This document shows, piece by piece, positions 45,611 through 57,039 of a DNA stretch of 64,000 nucleotides. The translations under genes and the position numbers were made by a program. The stretch comes from Patiria miniata. Taxonomy: Eukaryota > Echinodermata > Asteroidea > Valvatida > Asterinidae. Every line of letters starts with the position of its first letter. Position 1 is the stretch's first letter. The notes beneath the pieces are model-generated. The model worked only from the letters and a program-made list of their open reading frames with translations, was not told the origin of the DNA and did no database searches. The stretch covers positions 22,262,898-22,326,897 of the forward strand of contig NW_024037076.1 of assembly GCF_015706575.1 (NCBI RefSeq), given 5' to 3'.

Positions 45611-47303
45611 AGTTACCTTAACAAAAATAAATGGGAAATTATGTGAAAAAAATGATAGCATTTTCATATTAAGCCACCCCCCCCCCCCCAAAAAGGGGGG
45701 AAACAATGAGGTGTCCCTATATTGGTCTAAAAATTAGGGGAAGGGTTGCCCCTACGTTAGTAGGGGACTTGAACAGGTTCAAGGAAATCCCCCACAGTAA
45801 GATATTACCGTTGGTACAATAATTACGTCTACTTTAAAAGGTTTTTATTTACCAATAGCTGGGAATTTCCTTGAACTTGAAATCTCCCATGTTAAGGGAC
45901 CCAACCCCTCACCTACGGTACCTTTTATCCCAATTTACGAACACCTCGTTTTCCTCAGTTTTTGTTTTCTAGGCTAAATATAGGTTTTCCCGGCCAATTT
46001 CCGAATTTTTCCAATCAATTTCATTATCAGCCATTCAATTTCGCGTGAGTTTTGCACATGTGATCAAATTGGGGTTTCTTTTCTGGGGCATTCAATTTCA
46101 ATTTCAAGATCATCACTGAATTTTCGTGTTTGTTTTTGGACATTCTATTGCGTTTTAGTGCATTCAAGACTTAACTCTGTGCATTCTTAAATAAATTCTT
46201 TGCAACTTTTTGACGGTTGACGCATGAATTAGCGAACGTCCATGCGCTTATCATACTTTTCGTTTCTTATTCGTTTATGGGCAATCACTTTCATCGTTTG
46301 GTAATTCTAATTAATAAGATTTTTAATTGATATATTTTCCTCCTAGGGTTAATTTCCCCCAAAAAGATCCTGGTGACTGTAAAATTTACAATATAACAAA
46401 TTAACTGATATGAAGGATACAAGATGTACCGAAATGAATTTGGCTATTTTATTTCTTTTTCATTGTTGAACTCTTTTACTTGTTTGATCAAGGGGCTTCT
46501 TTACGTTGACGATTTCTTGACGTGCAACACATCGGGGCATATGCTTGGCAATGGTTGTATCATCAGGAACACTTCATTTTGGTAATTTCTTATTAAAACG
46601 CGTTTAAAAACGTTTTCTTGCATGTCTGACCGAACACTTATTTAAAGGGCCATGCAAAGTACATTTTGGGTGCAAACCTTGAGAATACATCTTTGTGACA
46701 CATTTAACCTTATTTTCAAGTTTAATTGTTCCATCTGAAAGGTAGTTTTGGTGCCTTCTCCGTTTTTATGCAAATGCAAAGTTCCATATTCATGAGCAAA
46801 ACTGTGATGTCATTCCATGCAGAGGTTACATGTTTTTTGGTTATTTCAGCAAAAAGAAGTTGCTAGAATTTTGGATATTTTGCTGTCATAAATTTCTTTT
46901 CTTTGCTGATTCTTTGTTGTGTCAGTACATGGCAGTAAGCCAATGAGCAATCCTTTCTCACAAATGTTTTAAATTTGCAAATTTGGGTAGATAAATTTGA
47001 AAGAACCTCTAAACTGAACAATGTCTTCCTGAAATCACATCACAGCAACAGCGTGCTCAGTAGTCCGGAAAAGCATGGATACTTTTAAAGATATAGTCCA
47101 TCATTTGTAATTTGTGCATTTTGTTCGTTTGAAGCAACAAAAGTGTTCAAAATCTAAAGAAGGGTACTAAACAACTAACCTGATGAAGTTTCAGCTCAGC
47201 TTCAGCTGTATATTCCGAGAAAAACAGCATTCTAGGATCTCAATTTCAAATCAAAAGTTGCTGAATCATGTTTTGAATTGCTTGAATTCAGTGTCCGAGA
47301 CGC
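45611..47303. other. Non-coding stretch; element end at 45976
   Basis: TAGGTTTTCCCGGCCAATTTC at 45975 is an element end of the family also ending at 49872; CATTCAATTTCG-like motifs follow to 46200. 46600-47300 shows nothing named. Confidence 0.45.
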
Positions 47304-47311
47304 GTTCTCAC

Positions 47312-47790
47312 CACTGATCTCTATATAAAGACTGGATAGCGGATATGCATACAACATTCACACAGTAGACTTTGCATATTGACCAATTCGCCCCCGGTCT
47401 CACGAAGATGGCCGCGTATGATACGAACGTTCTACGCGTAAATACGCGCGCGTTGTATCAACAGTTGACGCGCATTTTGGTCACGTACACATATTATGAC
47501 GTTCTAAAAGGGACACATTTCCGTAGTGATTATTATTTCAAAACGCCGAAAAAGTTATATTTGCGGCATTTTAGTAACCACGACGTTATAAAAATTGTAG
47601 TTAACCTTGGTCAGTGATGGTGGTCAAAATATAAGTCAAGTGAACCGCGACGTTACAAAAGAAATCATGCTGTCTATAAAAACGACAACTTGTCCTTTGT
47701 AGATCACCAGCCGGTCTCACCAATATGGCGTCAAATTCGTACATTGTGCGGCTCTTTATTAGCTATCCAGTCTTTATATAGAGATCAGTG
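47312..47790. mobile_element. TIR element with exact 8-bp duplication
   Basis: Ends CACTGATCTCTATATAAAG (to ACTGGATAGC, 29 bases) are perfectly inverted at 47762-47790. Flanks 47304-47311 and 47791-47798 are both GTTCTCAC. 479 bp, CpG-rich interior; the 81-codon plus frame resembles no family. An 8-bp duplication suggests the hAT group, though the ends are not typical. Confidence 0.88.
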
Positions 47791-47844
47791 GTTCTCACTG
47801 AGCCGATTGCAGCCATAGATATAGAATAAAAAAAAGACTAGATC

Positions 47845-49180
47845 GGCAGTGCGTACAGACGCGCGCTCTGTCATGGGCGGCACCATTTTTTAGCGCGTGG
47901 GGCAAAAGTTGCGTTACGCGCACCTTTTCTCCGTAGGTTTGTATGGAAAGATATATTTTTATGTCCGTATAAAAGTAATATTTTTGACCTGTAGTAATTA
48001 TTTCTCCGACAAATTTAAAAATGGGTTATCAAGCTGCATGTTCATTTCGAAGTTTGGTCCATTTTATTTTTCGTATTTATTTCCCGTTTTCAAATGCTGG
48101 TGCGCGTTGCTTAAAAAAAACCTTGTATCCAGTTGTTTGAGTGCTATTTTCTTCATCAACAAACAAAAGAATCATAATTTTAAACGTCTTATTTCCGTAG
48201 TTGTTGCGCTAATTTAAATTCACGGCAGCTTTTAAGGGACAACACCCAGAACATTTTTTCTCCATTTCCCCTCCTCAGGGTAGGCCTATGACATACGCCG
48301 TATATCAGATGCAGTTTTGTGCTGTTGGATACTGGGGGGGGGGGGGGGGGGGACGCACGCCCCTCCCCCAGACCTTCACTAAACAAAATATTAAAAAATA
48401 GAACAAATAAGTTTGTGTTATTTTGTTCCGGACCTCTTGTGGCGTATCCAGCATCTGAAAATCTTCAAGAAGGCGCAAGAATCTCACCATGTTGAACAAA
48501 ATGGGTGCTTAACGTAGAGCACAATGTAAATAAACTTGAGGAGTTAATTAGGTTTATATTCAGAAGTTCGGAACATTACGGGAGTGTAATTTCATTTCAT
48601 TCTGAAAACGGTTTTCCGGGGCAATATTATTGTCATTAAAAGTCACGCATGTACAATGCAATCCAAGTATATTGTTCTCATGCCAGAAAGGATAATAATT
48701 TTAACACACATCTCTAAAATCATCCATTGAAACATTTCACAATGTTCTTAACTAATGCAACGGTAATTTAAAGCACTTTTTACATTCTACTTTTTCCTTG
48801 TCATTGTTTAAAACAATGTTTTTATACACATTTTATCAGATAAGCTGATTCTATGTGGAGATTGTTAGCAACGCGCACCACCATTTTTAAACGAAAAATA
48901 AATACGAGAGGAAAATGGAGCAAACTTTGAGGTGACTACCCAGATTGAATATGCATATTGAATTTTGTTGGATACACAATAACTACTGGTAAAAATGTTA
49001 CTTTTACGGACATAAAAATATAAGTTTGTGCACAAACCTACGGGAATGTAGGTGCGCGTAACGCACGTTTTGCCCCACGCACTACTGCGCGTAGAACGTC
49101 CATGAGGGAACGGGGGAATTTGTGCACACTCTATAGCGCGTATGCACGCCTGATTGAAGCTATACGCGATGTCGCGCACT
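47845..49180. mobile_element. Element with about 290-bp inverted arms
   Basis: 47850-48117 (GATCGGCAGTGCG, CGCGTGGGGCAAAAG, TTTTATGTCCGTATAAAAGT, GCTGGTGCGCGTTGCT) is matched, inverted and diverged, by 48868-49180. The middle holds a G-run at 48335-48352 and AT-rich DNA. No transposase seen. Confidence 0.65.
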
Positions 49181-49734
49181 GATCCGACGAATTATTGCAA
49201 CCGCGCGCGCGTGTACGTCGTGCCAATGCTTGCGCGCGCTTCGCCGAATAACAAAACGAACTACTAATTTAAATTTTCCTACGGTTAAGACGCACCGTTG
49301 GAAAGGCCTTCTTTCGTTGATTACTTCAAAATGACAGCTTGCCAGAAAGAATAATTTCACAGGGAGTTTAGTCCCCTTACTATCTTTCAACCAAGTATGT
49401 TTTTCAACAATAATTACGCCAGTTACTTTTCGGATGGCTGCAAATTATGCAATATAGCTTTAAATGTTTAAAGACTTGCACTTTGCAATAAGACCATCCA
49501 AAAAACGGATGTCAAAATAGTTTCCATACATTTCAGAGTAGTAGAAAGCTGCACAAAATGTATTCCTGAGAAAAATTCATTGCACGGACTCTTTAATTAA
49601 GGAGTAGTGTGCATATACGGATTGAAGACATCAGATATGATTTACGCTGGCATAATTAAGAATTTACGGAAGACGGAAAGTGCCACTCAATAAGTCTGAA
49701 TATTTTTTTGTGTACGTGTGAAAATATTGTTTTG

Positions 49735-49794
49735 GTACAGCGGCCGCCACTTATTATGTGGCGGCCGCCACATAATAAGTGGCGGCCGCTGTAC
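49735..49794. repeat. Perfect 60-bp palindrome with no spacer
   Basis: GTACAGCGGCCGCCAC, then TTATTATGTGGCGG, then its exact inverse. It contains two GCGGCCGC sequences. GC-rich island in AT-rich DNA. Confidence 0.95.
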
Positions 49795-49854
49795 AAACAA
49801 TTTCAATCTAAAAATTAAACGAAGCAGGCGCTAAATTGAATGAAAACTTGGTGA

Positions 49855-49872
49855 AATTAGCCGGGAAAACCT
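49855..49872 (-). repeat. Element end of the AGGTTTTCCCGG family
   Basis: AAATTAGCCGGGAAAACCT, inverse of the ends at 45976 and 51178; the adjoining 49420-49855 matches 51195-51620 in reverse (TAATTAAAGGG, GCAATGAATTTTTCTCAGGAA), showing a terminal repeat of about 450 bp. Confidence 0.6.
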
Positions 49873-50115
49873 TTGCATTACAATGTTATAATTGTTCACA
49901 TTGCTTTTCATAAAATATTAATATTTTAACTCTGCCAGTAAGCAACTTGGTGAATTTGAAGCTCAATACTGAGGTTCAAGTGCCAGACTATTTGATATCT
50001 GGAGAAAAGGTAAATGCGCGCAACTTTAGGGTATAATAATAGTCACTTTGGATCGTTACCATGTCCTCCTAATTACTCAGTCACTTATAATTTTGCTTTA
50101 GAAAATGTTATATAG

Positions 50116-50117
<2 letters not shown>

Positions 50118-50144
<27 letters not shown>
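50118..50144. repeat. Run of 27 A
   Basis: Uninterrupted A tract. Nothing beside it shows a LINE or processed gene. Confidence 0.85.
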
Positions 50145-50148
<4 letters not shown>

Positions 50149-50248
50149 TCTTAATTACACCTCCGGTAAGTAGAATACTTTTTTTTTTAAATATAAAAAT
50201 ATACCCAAATATGGGAACAAATATATAATGCCTACACCGTACGGGGGT

Positions 50249-50370
50249 ATTTACGATTTATGCAAAGTAAGCACCCTTCCCAAAAGAATTTCAGGTGTCA
50301 CCCCTTCAAAATATCTTCTCTATGGCTGTGCGAATCTATCTGCCAAGTTTGGTGCTTTGGACAAGTTACG
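50249..50370 (-). repeat. Copy of the sequence flanking the 42-kb array
   Basis: GATTTATGCAAAGTAAGCAC, CAAAAGAATTTCAGG and GCCAAGTTTGGTGCTTTGGA match 42041-42130 inverted, so the DNA into which the 42-kb element inserted was itself a dispersed repeat. Confidence 0.6.
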
Positions 50371-50462
50371 ATCTTGTCAAAAACTGGGTCTAAGCCACCT
50401 GACTATGTTGGTACAAGGAATTCGCGCCACGTTTCTGTATAAGCGCACTGTTTACTCGGTTC

Positions 50463-50723
50463 CATGGGCGTCGCGGGGGGGGGGGGGCAAGGGGGGCACT
50501 TGCCCCCCCCCCCCCCCCCCCTGGAAAAGCACCAAAAAAAGAAAAGAAAAGAAAAAGAGGCGCGAAGACAAAGTGGTGTAAATTTAATGAGTTGGGGGAG
50601 GGGGCAAAATGTCCCTGCCCCCCTCTAAAACTGATACATCGAGAATGTGTTGAGAAATACAAGCATTTTTTGGCAAAAAAATTGTTTGCCCCCCTCTAGA
50701 AAAAAATCCTGGCGACGCCTATG
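50463..50723. mobile_element. hAT-like short element with poly-G/poly-C, exact 8-bp duplication
   Basis: Left CATGGGCGTCGCGGGGG and right TCCTGGCGACGCCTATG are inverted; flanks 50455-50462 and 50724-50731 are both CTCGGTTC. A G-run and then an 18-base C-run follow the left end. 261 bp, non-coding. Confidence 0.85.
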
Positions 50724-51177
50724 CTCGGTTCGTTTACTTTGGAAAGTGAATTATTGAGATATTAGGGTTTTTATTAGACAAGACTTGTATCGGGAAAAAT
50801 CGAAGCGTTCCGGGAAAAAAGCATTAAAAAAAAAAACATGAAATAACAATGGAGAGTTACGTCAGTAACTTCAAACAGATTTTCCATATACGCCTATTAT
50901 TTTTTTTATGAAAACTTTTCGAAATCAATGTATTTAATGTTCGTGGTTTTTTCATAAAAAAAAAAACATTTCAAAATCTACGTATTTCATTTTCGTATTT
51001 TTTTTATCCCTCCTCTCGAAGTTGGTTGTAAGTAAATTGCCGTTTTGAATGAGTCCATCAATTAAACGAAAAATATTCTAATGAAGGAACCATTCTTTTT
51101 TTTTAACTGAACACCGAGGCCTTCACGAGAAACTGTATCGAGATTCATTCATATATGCTGCATTATATATTATATAT

Positions 51178-51626
51178 AGGTTTTCCCGGCCAATTTCACC
51201 AAGTTTTCATTCAATTTAACGCCTGGCTCATTCGATTTAGATTGAACTTGAGCATTCTATCACCTTTTAAGATGCATTCATATTAAAAGTATCGCGTTGT
51301 TCATTCAATTTCGTCTAAACCATTAGTAAGGGGTTGATCGGGCATTCGTTTTCATTAATGGGCAAACATATTTCACATTTTGTCAAACATCTTTTAAGAC
51401 TTCATACGTATCCGTATTCCTTAGCGTAAATCATAGTTGATGACTTCAAACCGTAGATTGACTTTCTTTCTTAATTAAAGGGTATGTGCAATGAATTTTT
51501 CTCAGGAATTCTTTTTTGCGCAACTCTGTGGAATGTAAGAAAACTACACATTTGACAACACTTTTTGGGTTAATCTTATTGCAAATGTACGAAAGCCCAT
51601 TAGCGCCACTGCAAGTATATATGTTG
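51178..51626 (+). repeat. Left terminal repeat of the AGGTTTTCCCGG family
   Basis: Begins AGGTTTTCCCGGCCAATTTC with CATTCAATTT motifs, and is inverted relative to 49420-49872. Its far end runs into the tandem repeat at 51627. Confidence 0.6.
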
Positions 51627-51791
51627 CGGATTATTTAATTCGTTATTACGGATAACTAATTCGTTATAACGGATTATTAATTCGTTATTACGGATTATTT
51701 AATTCGTTATTACGGATTACTAATTCGTTATTACGGATTACTAATTCGTTATAACGGATTATTAATTCGTTATTACGGATTATTTAATTCG
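51627..51791. repeat. Minisatellite, TTCGTTATTACGGATTA units
   Basis: About eight units of 18-20 bases: TAATTCGTTAT(T/A)ACGGATTA(C/T)T. Two unit types alternate, suggesting a higher-order repeat. It stops exactly where the Ty3/Gypsy fossil begins. Confidence 0.85.
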
Positions 51792-54700
51792 TCGGTCCAG
51801 GGTTGTTGGTAGTCCTGCCTCCGAGGCTTGATCCTTCTGCCCCAGAGGCCTCTGAGCTGTGCATCTCCACCAATCCATCTTGGCATCGCCCAGGTGTGGC
51901 TTTAGTCGGTTGTAGTGCACTTCTTTCGCTTTGGCACGTGGAGACCTCCGTATTTGGAACGTGAAGTCATTGATCCTCCTCAACACCGCGAAGGAACCCT
52001 CCTCTTACCAGCACTGCAGCTTGGGTGTGTGTCCCACCTTCTTCAAGGGGGTGTACAACCACACCGGCAGCCCCGGCTCATACCCGGCTCCTTGGGCCCG
52101 CCGATCGTACTGTCGCTTTTGGTACGCTTGACTCTTCTGCTGGTGGCGCCGGGCAAATTCCTGGGCACGTTCCATCTTCACCCTAATTCATCTACATATC
52201 CGTGTACTGCCACACCCGCTGTCTGTTCCTTCGGCAGGCCCACCACCACATCCAGCAGAAGTCCCACCTCCTGGCCAAGCATGAGCATGTTCAGGGTGAA
52301 TTTAGTGCTTTCGTGCTGAGAGGAACAGTAGGCAATCATCACGTACGGGAGATGTTCGTCCCAGTCGTCCTGATTTTCGTCAACGAACATGCTCAGCATG
52401 GTGTTCACCTTGCGGTTGAAGCGCTGCCATCTGACTGAGAGTGAAACCGCGTGGTGCTAATAATCTTGTGAATGTCGAGCAACTTACATACCCCTTGGAA
52501 CAGGCCAGCCTCGAATTCCCTCCCTTGATCCGTGTGGATCTCTAGGGGGGTTCCGAACCGTCTCTGCTGTCTGGCCAGGAATCGGGAATGCCTCTACCCA
52601 CTTGGTGAAGTAGTCGGCTACCACCATGATGATCGTATTCCCGGCCTTCGTCCTCGGAAGCCTACCCATGAGGTCGATTGCAATTGAGGCGCTACATTGG
52701 AGCCCCCACCACGTACTGTTGGAGTGGGGCTCTCAGAGAACGCGGCAGTGGCTTCTAAAATCCGCATTTGTGGCACTTTCGGCACCAGTCCACCGTCTGA
52801 CGTCGCAATTCTCTTTAGTACACGGGAGCCATTGTCATGGGCCAGTCTCAGTACTTCTTCCACTTTCGCCCGTGGGACCACGACCTTCCACACTGGTGGT
52901 CCGCCGTTTGGCTGTTCCCATCTCACCTGCAAGACCCCTTATAGACAATCGCAATGTCTCCCACTTGGCCCACCAAAAGTTCGTGCCCTCATCCAAGGCC
53001 GAGAGGTCCACCCAGCTAGGCCTGGAAACTCCCTCTTCTAGTGACCGCATGATCCTGACCAGCTCAGTTTCACTGTGGTGTTCTTGTTTCAGTTGTTCGT
53101 GGTCCCAGGCTCCCAAGAGCCCGTCCAGGTCTGTGCCTCCCCCGTGCTGTGCAATTGACCCCTCGACGAGTCATCGGGTTCCCGTCGAGCAGAAGGGCCT
53201 TTCCCAGCAAAGCACTCCTGGCCGACTTCCCTCGAATGTACCCACTGGCCACAGGGAATTCTGGAGATGGCATCGGCGTTTTTGTGCTTCAGACCCGCTC
53301 GGTGCTCCACGTCGAATTCATAACATCCTAGCCTTAAGCCACCTGGCCATTTGCCCTTCTGGCTCCCGGAAGTTGAATAGCCATCGCAGCGACCCATGAT
53401 CTGTTCTGAGTATAGGAAACGTTTGCCCAGGAGGTAGTGCTTAAAGTAGTTGACAAATGGACCACGGCCAGCAACTCTTTCTGAGTGGTGCAATAGTTGC
53501 GTTCGGCCTTGGACAGGGTGCAGCTGCCGTAGGCGACAACCCGTTCCCCATCGCCACCCTCTTGTCACAGCACATGCTCCGATTGTGCAATTGCTGGTGT
53601 CAGTGTCCAGAATATAACGACATTCCGTGTTCGGATAACGTAACACAGGTGCCGTGGCCAGCGCGTCTTTGAGATGCTCGAAGGCCGACTGACAGGAATC
53701 TGACCAAGAGAAATTAAGCCTTCTTGTTGTTGTTGGTAAGGGCATGAAGGGGACGCATCGGGCGATCTCAGCAAAGTTAGCAATGAAGCACCGATTGTAG
53801 GACGCCAGTCCTAGAAAACTCCGGACCTGAGTCAGGTTCATCGGTCGCAGCCAGTTTCTGATAACGACGACCTTCCCTGGATCCGTCCTCACTCCCCTCA
53901 ACCGACACCAGATGACCCAAGAAGGACAATTCTGTCTTAAAAAGGTTGCACTTCTTCGGTTTGAGCTTCAAGCCGGTAGCTCAAAATCGCTCCAGGACCA
54001 TAGCCAGCCTCCGGTAGTGTTCCTCAAAGTCCTTCCCACAAATGATTACATCGTCCAGGTAGACCACCGCTATCTGCCACTGCAGCCCCCTCAATACTTG
54101 CTCTATCAGACGCTCAAGCATCAAACATCAGACGCTCAGCATCACAGTGAATTGGTATAGGCCGTTCTGCATTCCAAAGGATGTCCACTCCTGGTCCTTC
54201 TTGTCCATGAGGACCTGCCAGTAGCCGCTGGCCAGGTCCAGCGTGCTAAACCACCTTGCCCCGCTCAATGCGTCCAGGTTGTCTTCAATGGGGGATGGGA
54301 TACATCACCTCGTTGACTTCCTGGTAGTCGACACAAAAACGGACAGACTGTCTTTTTTTTCTGACAAGAACAACTGGCGAGGACCAAGGGCTATAGGAGG
54401 GTTCGACCACACCCTCCTGCAGCATCTGTTCCACTCCGCCTCCAGTCGTTTATGTATTGGCAATCACCTTGGCGGCTGGCGTATGGTGCCGCTATCCCTG
54501 TCTCGATATTATGCTGGATCAGATCTGTCCGGCCGAGCTTGCCGTCCGGGCCCGTGAATGCTCCGGCGAACTCTGTCAGCAGTATCCCCTCCGTTTCTAT
54601 CACGTCCAGGTCATCCATCGGTGAGAACAGGGCAAGGCGGCTTCCTTTGTAGACCGTAACGGGGTCGGCTGTCGGGTTTAACACCCTTACTGGCATGGTT

Positions 54701-54845
54701 CCGTTGTTTGTGTTGTCGTATATTCCTCGCAGCGGATTTAGTTTAACGTTCTTAAACGCAGGGTTCGAGATCGAGATACAACAACTGACGGACAATGACA
54801 CAGTTCCGCGATTGTCTCTCTGATAAACTTTTATTGATGGCAAAC
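51790..54845 (-). mobile_element. Ty3/Gypsy LTR retrotransposon pol (fossil)
   Basis: Virus-like fossil on the minus strand in the usual order: RT start (about 54845-54200), RT C-terminus and RNase H (about 53900-53300; NLTQVRSFLGLASYNRCFI, SDSCQSAFEHLKDALATAP), integrase (about 52700-52150; NTIIMVVADYFTKWVEAFP, WDEHLPYVMIAY) and the tail of integrase (to 51790). Gag, protease and LTRs are not recognised. Broken, with roughly ten interruptions; inactive and old. Confidence 0.85.
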
Positions 54846-55770
54846 CTCCTTGGCTGACAATTTACCGAAGATAAAACATGATGGACCTAGAGTTTAACGG
54901 TCCTCGATGGACCCCTGTACATTAAGAAATAATACAAAACATGGGTTTAAAATACTACTACTACAGTCATTATACAATAGACCACAACACACAGTTCAAA
55001 GGTCATAGTGCTGGTAACCAAAACACTATAAAACAGTACATCAGCTGGTGCTCAATATATGGAATGTGACAGGTTACATAACACTGTTTTGGTTAGACAG
55101 AGATTTTTCCTTGTCCTCAATTAAAGGCATTTAAAGCACCAGAAACAAAACATTGATTGAACGTAGCTCAAAACAACACAAAACAACTTGAAAAACAGAT
55201 CTTATTAATACACTGTCTTGACTTGTCAATTGGAATTGAGTAAACATTGTTTCCAAAAATACAACAACGAAATCAAAGATAATATTCAAAATCCGGCACT
55301 TAATTGTGAATCAAAAACACAAGAAATCAAGAGCTAACCTGGATATATCTAACAGCAGACCTTACTGCTACATCAGCTACGTCACCATATTTGTAGCTGG
55401 AAGCTATACGAAAGAATAAAATGATTCTTAAATTAACGGTTCTATAAAATATCAATTAGATACTGATATAATAGCAAGTTCAAGTTCAATTCACATTATC
55501 AATAATGTTTTGATTCAATTTAAGTTGACTACCAAACTTGTCATTGCTAATCTCTTTTGTTTGAAATGCATTAAAAGTAAAGCAATTAAACAGTCATTAG
55601 TAAATTCAAGATGTAGATAACTTCGTTCACAGAAACGCAGACAACCGATCGAATAACGAACAACCAAATATAAGAATGATTAACTCTCATCAACATTACA
55701 ACTACAGAACAAAAGTAGCTCTAGAAACTAAGTCTCAAAATTACAACTCAAAATAACAAGATAATAAAAC
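54846..55770. other. AT-rich stretch upstream of the fossil, no gene
   Basis: On the minus strand a short exon-like piece lies at about 55340-55403, between TATAG and CCAG followed by GTTAGC, but it has no open frame. Could be retroelement leader DNA, a non-coding RNA exon, or chance. Confidence 0.35.
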
Positions 55771-55976
55771 TCACCCGATATGGCTACTACAACGGTTTTG
55801 CTTCAGTGGCCTGCTAGATGTGGGTGCAGACTGGTCTTTTGACCCTGGTGCGGGATCTTAAATACCCACTTTGTTTGGGTGATGGACACTTCCATCCATT
55901 TGCCGATTGGCTAAATATTAATTTGACCACTCCTTCCCCGTAATATAATTTGAATATAAACGTTGCGATTGGCTAG
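55771..55976 (-). promoter_or_regulatory. Promoter-like block with CCAAT, TATA-like box and splice donor
   Basis: On the minus strand: AGCCAATCGC (55967-55976), AGCCAATCGG (about 55903-55912), GTATTTAAGA (about 55856-55865), and about 90 bases further on CCATATCGG followed by GTGAGTTTTA, a strong splice donor at 55774. The order and spacing resemble a Pol II promoter with a short first exon. It may belong to the retroelement's lost LTR or to an unknown transcript. Confidence 0.4.
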
Positions 55977-56410
55977 TTTCTCAGTAATCAGGGAGCCCTG
56001 GGTGAATCTGCTGACCAGCAAGATCTCTCCCAGGTCCCAAACAACCTTCAAAACCTAATAGATTTGCTCTAGTAATCTAATATAGCTCTGTGGTGAGAAC
56101 GTGTCTCAGACGCTGACTTCATAATTATTATTACTACTATTACTGTAATAGGGCGACAGATTTTGCGAACTCCGTCCACAATAGGGGGATACACCTTATT
56201 GAGGCGACAAAATAACTGTCGCCCTTTTATGAAAACGACCCTTAGGATAAGGAATTTTGCTGTCGCTAACCATCTAGATCGATTCCTCATGGTCCAATCA
56301 GTATAAATACTAAATTTCGTGGAAAAAAACATAAGGTAAACTTGGGTTAGGTGACAGTTTAGGTTTGTGCACAAGTCTGGGAAAGTCACCCTATTGGGGC
56401 GAAAAGAGTA

Positions 56411-56463
56411 AATGTTATTATTATTATTATTAATAAATATTATTATTATAATATTATTATAAA
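56411..56463. repeat. ATT microsatellite
   Basis: (TTA)n with small interruptions. Confidence 0.85.
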
Positions 56464-56680
56464 TTACGAATGATGGACTATACCTTTAATGTACATGTAT
56501 GACTGAGTGAAAGCGATGGTGTGACGTCATTGTTAAATAACAATATTTTCTTATGAATAAACGTACATAAGTGAATAATCATGATCATTGACGATGTGTG
56601 CTGCAGATAATACACCGCAGCTAGCCCGAGCGAAACCAAGAATTGGGCCCAAGTCTAGTTTTGTTACCTACCAGGAGCGA

Positions 56681-56726
56681 GGTGGCGCCCTTCCCCGCCC
56701 CGAAGGGCCCGGGGAAGGGCGCCACC
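56681..56726. repeat. GC-rich hairpin, 17-bp arms
   Basis: GGTGGCGCCCTTCCCCG and its exact inverse separated by about 12 bases. A 75-codon plus frame crosses it but has no family features. Confidence 0.85.
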
Positions 56727-57039
56727 AAGCCATGGCAGTACCTTGCGCACGACATGAATTAAAAGGAATTGTTCATCTTTTTGACCCCGAAATTAATCTG
56801 GTATCGCAAGAATAACACAAAATACGACCAACGTCGTGGTTGTGTGTGGACGTCTCTATTCTACCTTCAAATGCTCTTGTGAAAAAAAGGCGTGCGTGTT
56901 CCCAGGAATTAGGCCTAGGCTATAGCCTATGGTTCATTCAACAGTTCAAGGCCAAGGCCCAAGCGCGTTAGCGGTAACCATAGTAACTGACGTTAGAATA
57001 GGCCTAGCACTACAGCGGTAAGTATAGTCGTGTTCCCTA

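Noticed and set aside
47372-47617. 81-codon frame in the 47312-47790 element
   Set aside because: No transposase or other family motif; element is too short to be autonomous.
52626-53399. 257-codon plus-strand open frame, the longest in the window
   Set aside because: It is antisense to the Ty3/Gypsy pol fossil and its residues match no family; a shadow frame.
56588-56815. 75-codon plus frame as a small gene
   Set aside because: It is kept open partly by a GC hairpin, and no splice or family signal supports it.
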